64,000 nt of DNA from Gyrodactylus bullatarudis (GCA_012064415.1 SSNU01000073.1:105919-169918); one strand, 5' to 3'; positions 33,758-46,718 are shown, numbered from the stretch's first letter. Program-made: numbers and translations. The notes: generated by a model not told the origin, from the letters alone.

Positions 33758-34356
33758 GTTAGAGTGAATAAGGGGGTCTACTAACAATTTTCAACATTGT
33801 TCAACAGTGAACCTCAACGTTAAAGTAAAATAAGGACGGGGGTCTCCCTACATTGCAGGGCTCACAAGCTATCTTTCGATTAAGTCATCGTAAGAAAAAA
33901 ACGGGGGTCTGTAACTAAATTCAGCTTAGAAATGAATATTTTTTCGATTTTCAATCAAAAACGAAATTCCCGATCATATCAGCTTTAAACTCGTCTAGTT
34001 TTCACCGATTATGGTATTGGTGCATGAAAATTGACCAAAAGAAACAACTTTTCATTCTGCCTCCGATAGAGTTACTTTTTTAGACGTAGTACGAAAAAAA
34101 ATCAACTCGCTTATAAAGGGTGCTAGAATTATGAAAAGAGGTTTGGAAGCAAGAGCATACTCTTATTAGCCAAAATACAGAATTTCATTAATTTATCATG
34201 AAGTTTAGGCCTCATTTGACACTTTAGAATAAGTTAAGTTCAAACATTAAGTTCAAAAAATATTTTTGAAATTTAATGGTCGTACTTGTGAGTAAGCAGG
34301 CAGAATTTTTTTGACCGATTATTTTTCGGATAATACATTTTCTAGGAAGTTTAGTG
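33758..34356 (-). repeat. Right TIR of the pogo-like element (599 bp)
   Basis: Inverse copy of 31539-32137, beginning 51 bp after the transposase stop. Confidence 0.93.
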
Positions 34357-34358
34357 TA

Positions 34359-36335
34359 TATTATAAAAAAACGTTTTAAAAACTGAGTTTGAGAAATTCT
34401 TCAAGATTGAAAAGGATGATGAAAAAATGATGAAACATATTTGGTATATGGTATCATTAGAATCCATTTTGAAAGTAGAATCAGAAAATTATTAGGCTTC
34501 AAAACATGAAAATTGGCCGACTATCCCTACTGTCCAATCGCTAATTTCCCATTTCTCTGCAACATATACAAAAAAGTTGAATTTAAAGATAAAATTTTTA
34601 ACTTAAATTTTTGCTAAATGATATTTGTTGACAAAACTGTTATTATTATTATCGATAAATTAATGACATCAACCCAGAACATATTACGATCCTGAGTAAG
34701 TGATTTAAATTCAAGAAAAAATACTCTTTTTAATGATTACTGCTGTTTAATCTTCATCAATAAATTGACAAAAAAATCATTTTGAAGAGGTTAGGAATTT
34801 TTTTTAAATAGAAAGTTTCGAATTATCTAATTTTGTTAAACGAAATAATGGAAAAATATAATATAGTTTTAATAGATCGTGCAAAATTTAAAATTTGAAT
34901 GCTCTTAGAGTGATTCTGGTCTTGAATAAAGTCAGACCAAATCCATAGTTTGAACATAAGTAGATTTACTATTTGTAACTGTTTAAATATTTTTATTCTC
35001 CCTTTAATCCTCGGGTGGATAATTGAGTTTACTTAGTTTCTAATAATATTTGACCTAAAATAACATATTTTTCGATGGATTAATTCTATTTATGGAATCA
35101 GCTTAAAATTCGACATCAAAAAATGTTGGTCAAGACAAATTATAGATCAGGAAATATTCAATGAAATGAGGACTGATATCTCAAATTTCAATAAACTTTA
35201 TTGACTTCTTAAAATGGACACAATAAATTCTGAAAATGACGAATTCAGTTTCCATTTTAGGTCAATTCTAGATATCTGTTAACCTCCCACAAGATTCTGG
35301 GAAAAGATTTTAACATAAAAAAATATAATAATAATATTGTGTTTATAAAATGCCTAACAATTCAAAATCAATAAGTTAATATTTTTAAAATTTTACTGGT
35401 TGAGATGAAAAAAGAAAAATAACCCCCTAATGAAAAGCGAAATTCAATAGTTTTTCAATTTTACAGAACTGGAACGTGAGAAATAATTGGATTCTAATCA
35501 AAAAATCAAATTAGTATATTTCACTATTTCATTAAAAATTAGTAATTTCAAAGATAGATTGAAACCATATGTACATATCTCGAAGCAACTTGAATTATTT
35601 TGGATTAATTCATCAAAGTTTGTTTTTATTCTCCTTATAAGAATAAATATGAAACTAGTATCGTGACTGAATAACTCTTTTATGAAAAAGATAATAATAA
35701 AAAAGCTCCTATTGAATCGGGACTTATCATCAAACAATATACAGCTGACTGTCTACTAATACATTTATTGACCCCCATATAAGGAAAATAATGATCGGCA
35801 AATTACAGACTCCTATCCTCCTGAACAATGAAGTCCAAATTTAATTTCAAAATGATTAACCAATGTAATTTATATCTTAGTGTTAATCGTCAAGTTAAGT
35901 ACTCAAATTACTATGAAATAGAGCGCTTATTTATGAAATTATTGGCATCATCTTCTTCCTTTATTCATTATTGAATTCATGGATCCTCAATAGATGATTG
36001 AGTTTGATGGTCAAGATTTCATAAAATGTGATTGCAAACTGAATTGCAAGACAAATAAATGCAAGTATTTGCATCAAAGTTTACTTCTTTAACTCTCAGA
36101 ATAATTGTAGTAGTAATTATTGTTGTAAACAGTTTATGATTAGAATAAATAATTTTTTATTAAGTTAATATTGTTTACTGATTTACACCACCTAAGAGTT
36201 CAGGAGTTTCGATACTTACGAACTTTTCGCGACCTCTAAGTCTTAGATTTTCGATAATTAACGTTAACCAAATTGGATTACGATAATAAATTTATGATTT
36301 GTTTAGAAAATTTAGTCATAATTCACCACAAATGC
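34359..36335. other. No gene seen
   Basis: AT-rich DNA without domain or repeat structure. The frame 35498-35737 is low-complexity. Confidence 0.5.
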
Positions 36336-36339
36336 CTAG

Positions 36340-36580
36340 TGAGATAAAATATTCTTTTAAGATGATCTTCCGCTCTTGTTTAATTTCCATATTGATCTTC
36401 GTATGTATGAATCTCATATTGGAATTTATAAATTGATAGAGTCTTCTCATATAGCTTCAGGAAATCTTTATTCATTAAAATAGATAATCTATGAATTAAA
36501 AAAAATTTCCAATCGTATTTAATCGTAATGTTAATAGATGAAACCATTGAGTCGTCGTTTAATGTCATCACAGAACCCAT
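36340..36580 (-). pseudogene. Degenerate Penelope-like linker/GIY-YIG fragment
   Basis: SSINITIKYDWKFFLIHRLS followed by KDFLKLYEKTLSIYKFQ lines up with the linker and start of GIY-YIG at 2653-3063 (KDLLKPEEKTLLVYKFQ). The Cys pair and the YIG half are lost. Confidence 0.65.
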
Positions 36581-36749
36581 AGCCTCATAAACTAATGTTT
36601 ATCTCGAATTCTTTTATCTTGACAACCACTTTTCCATCCATAGACACATTTGAGAAGAGAGATGCAAATCTTCACTTTTTGCGTACGGCAGATATACATC
36701 GATGTACATTTTTAGAACAGAAAAAAATTTTCTGGCAGGCTTTCTTAAG

Positions 36750-36845
36750 TGTTACTGAAAATTGTATGTGAAACTCAAAGATTATTTAGTTTAATTCACA
36801 AAGATTTGCTGGAGCAAGAGAAGAAGAACAGCTTGGATTTATTCT
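36750..36845 (+). pseudogene. Short Penelope-like linker fragment
   Basis: Encodes LKIVCETQRLFSLIHKDLLE, the linker also present at 2990-3020 and 36450. It is inverted relative to the 36340-36580 piece, 170 bp away. Confidence 0.6.
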
Positions 36846-37482
36846 AATTTTCTTAAACTTTTATTATTTTTCTCTTCACTTTTTCTTGAATGAATTCTCA
36901 ACTTATATCATTTTTAAAGTATGACCACTGATGATGCTTCGAGATATGTACATATTATTTCAATCTATCTTATTACTGTGATTATCAAAGTCACAGTTAT
37001 CATTGTATTTTTTGAGTTTTTGTTGATATTTGTCTACTTTTAATAATATATTTCAGAATAAATATTGAATCAAAACTTAGCACATTTGTTTTTTGTGCTG
37101 AATTTAAATTATGAATAGTTATACATTTCGCGATGAAGGGGAAACCCATATTTGAACTCGTGTTAAATTTTAAAAATCCTGAATCTCTGGACTCTGACCA
37201 GTTCAATATGAGTCCGGACTCCTAATCTTTCGGAATAGTTTATATCAAGTATTTTCGAATTAAGATGACTAAAAGGTATCTTGAACAACATAAAAAGTTC
37301 CTCTCTTATTATCCCTTCTTACTCCTTACTGCTATGGTTGATTGAGTATATGAGGAATTGAAAATTTATAACAATAATATGAATTTCAAATTATCACCCA
37401 AAATAAACTTTAAAATAAGAACTGTATTCATCATGAAATATATTTTTATTATATGACTTTTTTGAAGAGAATAAAGCTGGTT
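36846..37482. other. No gene seen
   Basis: No motif recognised; the frame 37000-37206 is unremarkable. Confidence 0.45.
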
Positions 37483-38162
37483 GACATGAAGATGAGAATT
37501 TACTATTCTTACAAAAAACTCGATATTTTTCTCCGGATTCAAAGAAAAAAATAATTTTTCTGAATTCTAAAACGGAATGAGCTATGAAGATAAGGATATT
37601 CGAAACAATCCGAAAAAAATTAAATCTGACCAAAATTAGGCCAATTTTTGGATTTTGAAAATGCACCAAATTTCCATTTTTTCAACTTTTGAACCCAAAA
37701 TTTTTATCGATTTCGATTATTCGAAGCAGTTAAGTACTGATATTTGGGATTAGAATTAGACGAAGAATTTGAATTTGATTTTAGAGATAGCAATGAACTT
37801 ACTGTTTCCAAGAAAGAGTTAAAGATTTTGGATAATTTTCCTTCGTTATAATCGAAAAATTCAAATGGTTCGATTCACAACAGTAATGACGAACTTTAAT
37901 GAACTTCTGCAGATGAATTCTGATTCTTTGTTCAATGTTGATCCCAAATATCATCCTTCAACTGCTTTGAATAATCGAAATCGATAAAACTCAAAAGTTG
38001 ATAAAGTGGAAATTTGTTACTTTTCGAAAACGGCCTAATTTTGGACAGATTAAATTTTTTTTGGAATTCTTTCGAATACCCACATCTTATTAGTTCATTC
38101 CGTTAGAATTCAAAAATTTATTTTTTTCTTTCGTAAAAATTGTAAATTCTCATCTTCATGTC
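37483..38162. mobile_element. Inverted-repeat element (MITE-like)
   Basis: The arms are about 37483-37735 and 37965-38162. The ends are GACATGAAGATGAGAATTTAC and its inverse, and the inner ends share TCGATTTCGATTATTCG. Arms differ by several indels. No coding domain. Confidence 0.8.
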
Positions 38163-39295
38163 GATTAGGTTTATATTATATCTAGCTATAAGCCTCATAA
38201 TATACTAACTATCCATATTATGCACAGCATATACTATATGTTAGGATTATTCTAATTAAGAATAACTATCATATTCTAATCAGAACTAAGGTTTTAAGAA
38301 AATTATTTCATCTCAAACAAGGGAGTTATTTAGCCAGTCTGGACAGTTTTTGTTTAATACAGAATAAATTTAATTCAAAATCTCTAAAATAATATATTTT
38401 ATCAGGAATTATGATGTGTAAATAATTTTTGAATTTTAATATTCTTGATGGAAAAAAAATAAAAATCTTATCTTGATCAGGGCAACACAAAATATATTTT
38501 ATGATATTTAATTTTATATTGATTTTATATTTTCATTAGAAAAATTATATTAAGAAAATTTATGAATTTATATTTCACATATAGATATTTTTTATACATA
38601 AAAAAGAGCATAAGAAAGGGAATATTTTTGAAATTTTCTCCTATCGTTATTAAGCAATGATTATCTCACCTACTCGTTGATCTTTAGATGCGAATGTTCT
38701 TTACAATGTTTTGAATTATATGAATATTGAATTTTGTTATCACATTATTTCAATTCTTAAAAAAAACTTAGACCATGAGTTTTCTTACAATAAAAATAAT
38801 AAAAACATATAACTACGAAGTTTAAATATTAAATAATTCAATACTCAAGTTTTTGTGTATATTTTCATACAATACAGGTGGAAGCTTTGTTATATCAACT
38901 TTTTACATAAAGAGACTTACACCAAATAGCATAAAATTTTATGCATTCCTTAAAAAATCAAACTATAATCACAAGATTTGCTAGAATAGTTTGAGAAACA
39001 AAATCTGAACCAAAAAATCGATATTCAAAAATATCATCCTTTAAAATCTTTATCTAGCCAAAACCAATAGACAGAACGCTCGAACCCCTCCTCTCTGGTG
39101 TTTTAAATCATAGGTTAAAATAACATTTCAAATGTGTGAAGATTTCCCCACTACATAACGTCAAGACTCATAATCACTACATGTAAAAAATCAGAAATTT
39201 GGCTATAAGAAAATAATTTGAACGCAACTCATATAAAATCTGAATGTTTTTTTAAATTTCAGTACAAGGAAAATTGAGAGATAACTGAAGAAAAG
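38163..39295. other. No gene seen
   Basis: AT-rich; nothing recognised. Confidence 0.5.
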
Positions 39296-39299
39296 TCTA

Positions 39300-39510
39300 A
39301 ACTTCTATGGGTCCGAATTTCAATTTAAATGACAAAGAGTGTCTTAAACATCTTGGACAGGAAAATCATTTTTCTATTCTTGGAGATGTCAGCATAGATG
39401 TATGGGTTAAAAAGAAATTCGAAAAACTTATAAAAACCATATCTATGCATACAGAAAAATTACTCGTACAATCTTCGATTACCCTGGCAGATGTGAGCTT
39501 TTTCCCTTTT
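39300..39510 (+). pseudogene. Penelope-like C-terminal fragment
   Basis: CLKHLGQENHFSI and DVSIDVWVKKKFEKLIKTIS line up with HLKQEDHTASI and DDSIDVWVKEKF at 2653-3063. The sequence between the blocks is deleted. Confidence 0.65.
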
Positions 39511-40370
39511 CTCTCTATTTCTGTTAATTATTGGAGAGTTTTGGTGTTTTTTAGCTCATATCTTATTCTGTAATTTAATCTTTGAGAATTTGTAAATTAT
39601 TATGTTCATTGACTATTTTAAATTAAATAATTTTTAAAGAAACACTACAGATGATCATTTAAGGAATATACATCTAGTGATTTAATAAACTCTCTACGAT
39701 CTTTCGAATTTTGAATCAAAATATAAAAATTTAACAGCATATCATGTGTTGCCCTGGTTATGATTCAAATATTTTGATATTAATGTTAAATAATCAATAT
39801 CAGATAATATTTTTGGCTAACGAAAATTACGATTTAATTGCCTCTATTATTATATTAGAGATGAAACGTAAGTAAAATTATTTAAAATTGAACAATGAAT
39901 CTAATAAAAATTTAACGACTCGTTCACGAGATATTAGAGAAAGAAAGAATTTTCGATAGCATAGAGATTCGAATAGAAAAGGTACAAGTTTGAGAAACAC
40001 ACCATCATAATAGAATTCTCTACTAATTAAATTTTTCTTCCATCTTTCAAAACATTTCCGTTATTTGAGTTCAAAGTTTTGAATTTTGGAAAAAAAACCA
40101 AAAATCCTCCTTTAAGGTGAATACGGAGTGTTTGACATGAATAAACTATATATCTGGTATAGATTATACACTTGATATGATTTCAGGAGAAATTTTTTTT
40201 CACACTTTCACTGAGTTATTCCTAGTTTCCCAGTTTCACAAGTGATTTCTGTTCACACACTGCTTTTCCATTTTCACTCTAAGCATGTAAATTTAGAGAA
40301 AATTATGGAAAACTGTCCAATCTGCAAAATCTAGCTCAAGAAAAGATTTTTCAGTGGATTGTAATATAGT
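39511..40370. other. No gene; small dispersed repeat at 40185-40290
   Basis: 40185-40290 contains CACTGAGTTATTCCTAGTTTC and CCATTTTCACTC blocks shared, in inverse orientation, with 18010-18110. Confidence 0.4.
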
Positions 40371-40372
40371 GG

Positions 40373-41522
40373 TTGAATTAATATGTGAGGCACTTCTAAT
40401 ATTTATGATTCACGACTTATCTTACATAATATATTTTTCAAATAAGAACCATTTGATTCATAGAAAAATTCTTTATCGAATGATACCTAGATGAAGTTGT
40501 TACCTATCATATCTTTTTTAGTAAAGGTAAATATACTATTTTTCATTGAAATTGAAAACGAAAAAATATGTGAGGCACTTTTTATTAGCATAAAAATTCT
40601 CCTCTTTCTGAAAGATTTCAAAAAATTTTTAAAATTTGAATCTTCTAGATTATAATCATGAAATTCTCAAAAATTATTTTAATTTTTACACTTTAGTTCA
40701 TCAATATTTTGAAGCTGTTTCTCGTATGATTTAACGTGTTGAGATACAAAAATTTCCTTTTAATCTATTTTTTAGTGTTTAAGTGGTATCAATTGAATTT
40801 TCCTGATTATTTTCTGAGTACAATTTTCCATCAACAATAACTAACGGTTCCTGAGAAAAATATTTCTGCTTATAATATAACACCATTTTCGGGGTTCATT
40901 ATTTTCTTAGGATCCTTCCCATCTGATCACCAATGGCAGCATAAGCCATCAGGTTCATCCATATCAAACTTTTTGTCATTAGAAATCAATTATTTTATCA
41001 CAAAAGCCTCTTTGACATCATTTGTCCTTGATTCATCCAGATCGAATATTCATAAGGTATTCTGAACGTTTTGGGCATTTTCAGACTTTATTGAAGGGAA
41101 CTTCAAATAAGCACAATGTAAAAATTACAGTGTTTTTTAAGACTTAAAATTTGAGTATTTAGTCGTCTTGAACTCTTGATTTTTGAAAATAAAGGTTAGA
41201 CGAAATATTTTGGAAAATTCAAAAAAATGTATTGAAAAATTTGAATAAATTTATAAATTAAAATGCTATCTCAGGTTTTTTCAGCTAAAAGTACACCAAA
41301 TATAGAAGATTAAAAGTGCCTCACATATTTTTTCGTTTTCAATTTCAATGAAAAATAGTATATTTACCTTTACTAAAAAAGATATGATAGGTAACAACTT
41401 CATCTAGGTATCATTCGATAAAGAATTTTTCTATAAATCAAATGGTTCTTATTTGAAAAATATATTATGTAAGATATGTCGTGAATCATAAATATTAGAA
41501 GTGCCTCACATATTAATTCAAA
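40373..41522. mobile_element. Transposon with about 215-bp TIRs and a Tc1-like relic
   Basis: The arms 40373-40590 and 41305-41522 are inverted copies starting TTGAATTAATATGTGAGG. Each arm carries the motif ATATGTGAGGCACTT twice, at its outer and inner ends, so four copies mark the element. The middle contains the transposase relic at 40890-41110 (minus). Confidence 0.82.
40890..41110 (-). pseudogene. Tc1/Tc3-like transposase relic (first catalytic Asp region)
   Basis: The minus strand reads ISNDKKFDMDEPDGLCCHW, matching the DEKKFNLDGPDG block of Tc1/Tc3 transposases; the first acidic residue lies in NDKKF. Stops lie on both sides. No helix-turn-helix or later motifs remain. Confidence 0.6.
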
Positions 41523-41544
41523 CACTATATAAGGTATTTGATTT

Positions 41545-42720
41545 TACATGCAATTAAAATTTTCTCATCTTTATCTCGGTGCCCAAAACCGCACTCGAAA
41601 ACTGTCAAACCCAATGTGTCTTTCACTAAATTGGACATTCAAAAATGTGAGTCTAATAAGTTATTTCATTAATTATTCTGGTTTTCTTCTTCTAAATGCT
41701 CGTTTGTTACTTTCCAAAAATACTTTTATTTATGTTAAAAATATCTTAGAAAACTATAAATCTTAAATATTTTTTATTACCGAATCCTGGCCCAATCCTG
41801 TTTTTTCTGATTTCATGATTGATATTCCTGACCATCTTTTACTTAGAGTACTGGCGGTGGTGTCTGCATCTATATTCACATTACTATAGAGTATCGGCCC
41901 TCATCTCTTTAATATTCAGATTCTGGAGGATTATGTGGGTTTCCTTGTTAAATTTGCTGACGACATAAAATTCGTCTCTAATGCAAGAAATTATTTAGAT
42001 ACTTTGAAAATCAATCAGAACTTCTCTCTTCTTAAAGGTTCCCTTGAGTCCATGGGAAGATAATATATAATAGGGATTAATACAAAATCATGCTCCCATC
42101 TGGTCTCCCTGCAACACTCATGGAATCGCTTCTACTTCCTAAAGAAATTGTTTATTTTACTTGTGACTTGGTATTCGGTATTGATAATGAATTGAAAATA
42201 GATCTATTTTATCAGTTATGGAAAATTAAATTCTCCATTTTACTATTTTAAAATTATACAAATCTTTAAATTTTAGAGTTAAATCTCTTGTTTAGCCCCT
42301 AAATCAACCTTTCTTATTAACTTAACAAATTCTCAGGCGCGAGAAATTGAAAGAATCTAAATTAGTTTCCAATATTGGCTCTTTCCATTCCTAGAATCAT
42401 ATAATTCTCGGATTTTAGCTTCTGGTCTTCAACCTCTCTGGGTTAGAAGATATGCTTTTATGGTTAAACATTTCCTCTTGACCTCTTCTCCAATCGAGCA
42501 TAATTATAATTTCAGACACCAATCTTTAAAAAATCCTTCAATCTCTCCTCTTTCGAAGCAATAAATGATAAATTTAAAATCTATGACTGTGACAATACAA
42601 AGTGTTTAAAATCCATAGGGCATCACAATCGTAGCAAATTAGATTACACAAAAAACTCTTCTTTATTCCGACCTCCATTAGTAACCAGAATTTTTTATGA
42701 TTTACTTATTAGATTCACAC
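41545..42720 (+). pseudogene. Internally deleted APE-type LINE ORF2
   Basis: The start matches the endonuclease N-terminus (LLNARLLLSKNTFIYVKNIL, then IFFITESWPNPVFSDFMI). It jumps to RT motifs GPHLFNIQI and VKFADDIKFVSNARN (FADD active site), then a C-terminal stretch (SQAREIERI, SGLQPLWVRRYAF). The block between endonuclease and RT palm is missing, and many stops are present. It is related to, but distinct from, the LINE at 43415-46718. Confidence 0.75.
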
Positions 42721-43410
42721 ATGTTCATGTCTACTAACTTTCTTAATGAATAACATTATATTTATAACATTTATCTAAATATCGTATGCATATTTTGCTC
42801 TACCTTTTAAATATGGATTACTTTTTTAATATGATCGTCACATTCATAAATCTATAAAAATGTATTGCAAATTCCACGTTTTAATTCTTTAATTTTTTTT
42901 CCAAATAGAGAAGAAATAACAGAGTAAATATTTTAAATTTAAATTCTACACATTTTCATCAAATTATCAACTCGGATTATTTATAGCTTTATAATATTCA
43001 CTAGTATTCTAGTCCTCATTAAATGAAAATTTATTGAACAATTCATATGTTCTGCTTTACAACTATCATTTTCATATTAAAAATAGTTGTTATGTACAAT
43101 TATAAGTTAGGGTTTAGAAAAATAAATAATGAAGATATATATAAAAACAGTAATAATCAAAATAGTTTAGAAAAAATCTTTGCAAATCTGAATCCATTCT
43201 TTGAAATAATATATATATAGTTATCAGTAACGATTCTTCAAGTATTTTTTCAGTCAAAAAAATAACTTAGGGAAATCAAGATACTTTATCTAATTTCTTC
43301 AGAGTTCTAGTTTCATTCATTATCATTGAAAGGAGGTAATGTCACCAGTAAGATAGTTGAATTGTACATATATTCTTCATTGTACATATATTATTCATGA
43401 AAGCAACACC
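42721..43410. other. No gene; likely LINE 5' region at the right end
   Basis: AT-rich, nothing recognised apart from the likely leader of the next element. Confidence 0.4.
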
Positions 43411-43414
43411 TAAC

Positions 43415-44340
43415 ATGACCAACGTTAAAAAAGGCAGACCATCAAAAGGAACAGCTATAAACTATAGTCAAGCACTCATTAATGAAATTCAGTCCTTCAA
43501 AAATGAAATCAAACAATTAAAAGAAATTAATATTCTTCAAGAAGAAAAAATTAGATAACTAGAAGAAAATAGCCTTGATAAAGAACTTATTACTGACTTC
43601 TCCATTCTCAATGACCGAACTTAACTACGCAATCTTTCTGTAAACAAACTAATTGAACTAGATAGAAAATTCTTCTTCATGTGGTGGTTGGTATGAAGGA
43701 GGACGTTGTAGTTGGTAAAGTCATGTATTTATGAGGACTGTATATTTGTGTGATAAATGCAATGAAAAGGCTAATAAAGGTACATTAGATATGAAGAGGA
43801 GAGATTCATAGTTTTTACGACTTACCCCGAGGAGTACACAGAGAAATATAACCTGTGTACCCACGTGATTAAACAAATTAACCTCCATCGATCTCATTGG
43901 TTAATAAGGGTCCTTCAATATGATTGGTCGATAGGGATCGTGTACATAAGAGTTTGTATTATTATATTATTACTATTGAGTAGTATTAATAGATAAATTA
44001 GGTTTTTGAGGAATATTCAAAAGTTTTGGTGACTATGCTGTTACATTCATATCAAATGAAATTGAACAGCGACAAATTAAGTCGAAAAACTTCATAATCT
44101 ACAACAAAGAAGAAAATGAAAACGTTACCAATAGCCAAAGAAGTTCAATCTAAAATTGACCCCAATTCATCAAATAACATAATCAAAGCATTTAGAATGG
44201 GGGAAAATTCCATTAAAAATAGACCGATCAAAGTTATCACTGACAATAGAATTCATAAAAACTTTTTTATCAATAAAAAAGAAACAGTCCAAAGAATGAA
44301 ATTGCGAATTAGCAGAGATAAAACCATACTTTAACAAAAC
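43415..44340 (+). pseudogene. LINE ORF1, broken
   Basis: It begins MTNVKKGRPSKGTAINYSQ, followed by a Glu/Lys/Leu-rich stretch that looks like a coiled coil. Two in-frame TAA stops occur where Gln would fit, both explainable as CAA to TAA changes. A solo LTR splits it at 43680-44045. It continues with SNEIEQRQIKSKNFIIYN and, one frame over, IAKEVQSKIDPNSSNNIIK and NRPIKVITDN (44116-44334). The layout (coiled coil, then a compact nucleic-acid-binding fold) is typical for ORF1 of APE-type LINEs; the RRM assignment is inference. Confidence 0.7.
43680..44045. mobile_element. Solo LTR (366 bp) inserted in LINE ORF1
   Basis: TGTGGTGG... to ...GTTACA, flanked by TTCA on both sides (43676-43679, 44046-44049); a 5-bp reading TTCAT is also possible. 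Internally there are ATTGGT boxes (about 43898, 43922) and a TATA-like ACATAAGAG near 43945, as in an LTR promoter. No coding region, so it is probably the product of LTR-LTR recombination. Removing it rejoins the ORF1 coding sequence. Confidence 0.8.
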
Positions 44341-44809
44341 ATCTCAACATTGACAAAAAGAACAATCTCAAATTTTTTTTTTTGAAAAACAACGTGAATT
44401 ACTCATTCATAATAATCTCAAATTATCTTCTATAATTCAAAATTCAACCAACAATAAAAACAACATGGACACTAATAACTCAATTGACCCCCATCAAAAC
44501 AATTTTTTATTATAGAAACATCAGACCACATCAGATTCTTAATTGCTATTTTTATTATTATTTTTGTTATTACCAACACTGAATCAGTAATTAATACTCC
44601 TATCACTCAATGTACTCCTCAATTAACCACCTGTGACACAAAATGCACCATATCAACCAATTTACTCACAAATCATGACAATAAGTGCCAATTAACCACA
44701 TTGCATGCCAAAATTCATTTTTCATTCTATATTCTATATTCCAAAGTTATTGCAAATCAAAATATGGTTGGGATTGTGTGAACCGGGTTCATTGAACCCC
44801 ACTTCCATC

Positions 44810-46718
44810 GCGAGGGTTAAGTAATTAATAATTCTTCAAAATGTTCGTTCACTGTTCTCCTGCTTTCATCAACTAAGAATACATATTATCAATACCCAAT
44901 ATGATTTCTACTACCTAACTGAAACCTGGCTTTCAGACAAAAACCCATCTAACACATCAACGGTTACAAATTTACTCGTTCATACAGAATTGACGATCCT
45001 CATGGAGGCGTGCTTATATACTATCATAATAATATTAGTATATCATCAACAATGAGATTCAGTTTTCACGGAAATGAAGTTCTAATCATAAAGGCAACTA
45101 AACTTGGAAATTCTAAACGTATCAATATTGCCCTCCTATACAGAAAACCAAACACAAATTCCCACAATGATACAGCCCTAGCCAATCTTATCGATGATCT
45201 TATACCAACTGACGATGATCTAATATTTATCGGTGATATCAANNNNNNNNNNNNNNNNNNNNNNNNNNNNNNNNNNNNNNNNNNNNNNNNNNNNNNNNNN
45301 NNNNNNNNNNNNNNNNNNNNNNNNNNNNNNNNNNNNNNNNNNNNNNNNNNNNNNNNNNNNNNNNNNNNNNNNNNNNNNNNNNNNNNNNNNNNNNNNNNNN
45401 NNNNNNNNNNNNNNNNNNNNNNNNNNNNNNNNNNNNNNNNNNNNNNNNNNNNNNNNNNNNNNNNNNNNNNNNNNNNNNNNNNNNNNNNNNNNNNNNNNNN
45501 NNNNNNNNNNNNNNNNNNNNNNNNNNNNNNNNNNNNNNNNNNNNNNNNNNNNNNNNNNNNNNNNNNNNNNNNNNNNNNNNNNNNNNNNNNNNNNNNNNNN
45601 NNNNNNNNNNNNNNNNNNNNNNNNNNNNNNNNNNNNNNNNNNNNNNNNNNNNNNNNNNNNNNNNNNNNNNNNNNNNNNNNNNNNNNNNNNNNNNNNNNNN
45701 NNNNNNNNNNNNNNNNNNNNNNNNTGTTGTATATATTGATCTTAGCAAAGCATTCGATAAAGTCTACTTTTCCACAATTCTTGAAGCCTGCCATAGACAT
45801 GGAGTTTGCTCAAAACTACTTATGTACCTTGAGAACTATCTCACTAACAGACAACAATTTGTGGAATGTAATAAGCAAAGGTCACACTACCAGAAAATCT
45901 GCTGCGGAGTTCCTCAAGGATCAAGAGTTGGACCACTACTTTTTAATATTGTCTTTGCTGAAATCCAATCTTCAACATACAAAATCTTTAAATATGCCGA
46001 CGACTTCAAAATAGTTTTTCATTTCAATAACATCTACGACTGCAACATCATTAACTCTGAGTTATCAGCTATAATGAATAAACTTAAGATGTTTGGATTA
46101 ACTCCTATTATAGATAAATCATTCTACACAATACCAAATGAAACATCAATTTTTGATTTGAACATATACATCAATGACCATAAAATCCTACCAACAGAAC
46201 TTGTCAAAGACCTTGGAGTTACTTATTCATGGAAATTTGACTTTACTGATCACTTCAATAATATAATTAATCAATTCATTAGAAGACTGATTCATATTCA
46301 TAAATGTATCAAAATTGACGGTATGAAGGTTCTTCTCTTCAAAATAAATGCTCGGCCAATAATTGAATATTGCTTTGCATTATGGAATCCCGAATGTCAT
46401 AAATGGTCAAAGAAAATTCAGACTAAATTTAGAAGATTCATACGCCGACTCTCAAACCCATTCCAAACCGACCTAAAATTACCTAAAAACTGTTTAAGAC
46501 AAAGAAGAGAACTGAAGACGCTCACCCTAATTAAATCTTCGCCACTAGTCTACTCCAATCGACAGGGACTACGCAATAATACCCCACAATTTGGTCGAAT
46601 GAAAAAGCTTGCCATATTTAACAGATGCAAAAATATTTTCAAAAAACTAAATCTCTCAATTAAAAACTTGAACATATTGAAATTCAAAAAAGAAATTAGA
46701 AACGCTAAAATATTATAA
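44810..46718 (+). pseudogene. LINE ORF2: APE endonuclease and reverse transcriptase, with gap
   Basis: 44830-45242 carries the endonuclease N-terminal half (NTQYDFYYLTETWLSDKNPS, then GGVLIYYHNN, and DDLIFIGDI). A 482-N gap follows. From 45726 an open frame carries VVYIDLSKAFDKV, CGVPQGSRVGPLLFNIVF and FKYADDFKIVF (catalytic YADD), LVKDLGVTYSWKF, and a C-terminal region with KLAIFNRCKNIFKK. This is an APE-clade LINE; the motif set is close to the jockey/CR1 group. The element ends in an (ATT)-rich tail near 46760-46800. The RT part is open; the start of ORF2 and the gap prevent judging completeness. Confidence 0.85.
45243..45724. other. Assembly gap (482 N)
   Basis: N run inside LINE ORF2. 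Frames on its two sides differ, so gap size is probably estimated. Confidence 0.99.

Larger units (their letters stand above)
31539..34356 (+). mobile_element. Complete pogo-like transposon with 599-bp TIRs
   Basis: The element starts CACTAAACTTCC and ends with its inverse, flanked by TA at 31537-31538 and 34357-34358. The TIRs (31539-32137 and 33758-34356) are both exactly 599 bp and look identical where I compared them. They enclose a three-exon transposase with a complete DDD triad. Pogo elements usually have far shorter TIRs. Everything needed for transposition appears present, so this is the best candidate for a live element in the window. Confidence 0.92.

Noticed and set aside
45066..45800. 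Open frames on both strands across the second gap
   Set aside because: They are shadows of LINE ORF2 plus N bases; only the plus-strand frame carries RT and endonuclease motifs.
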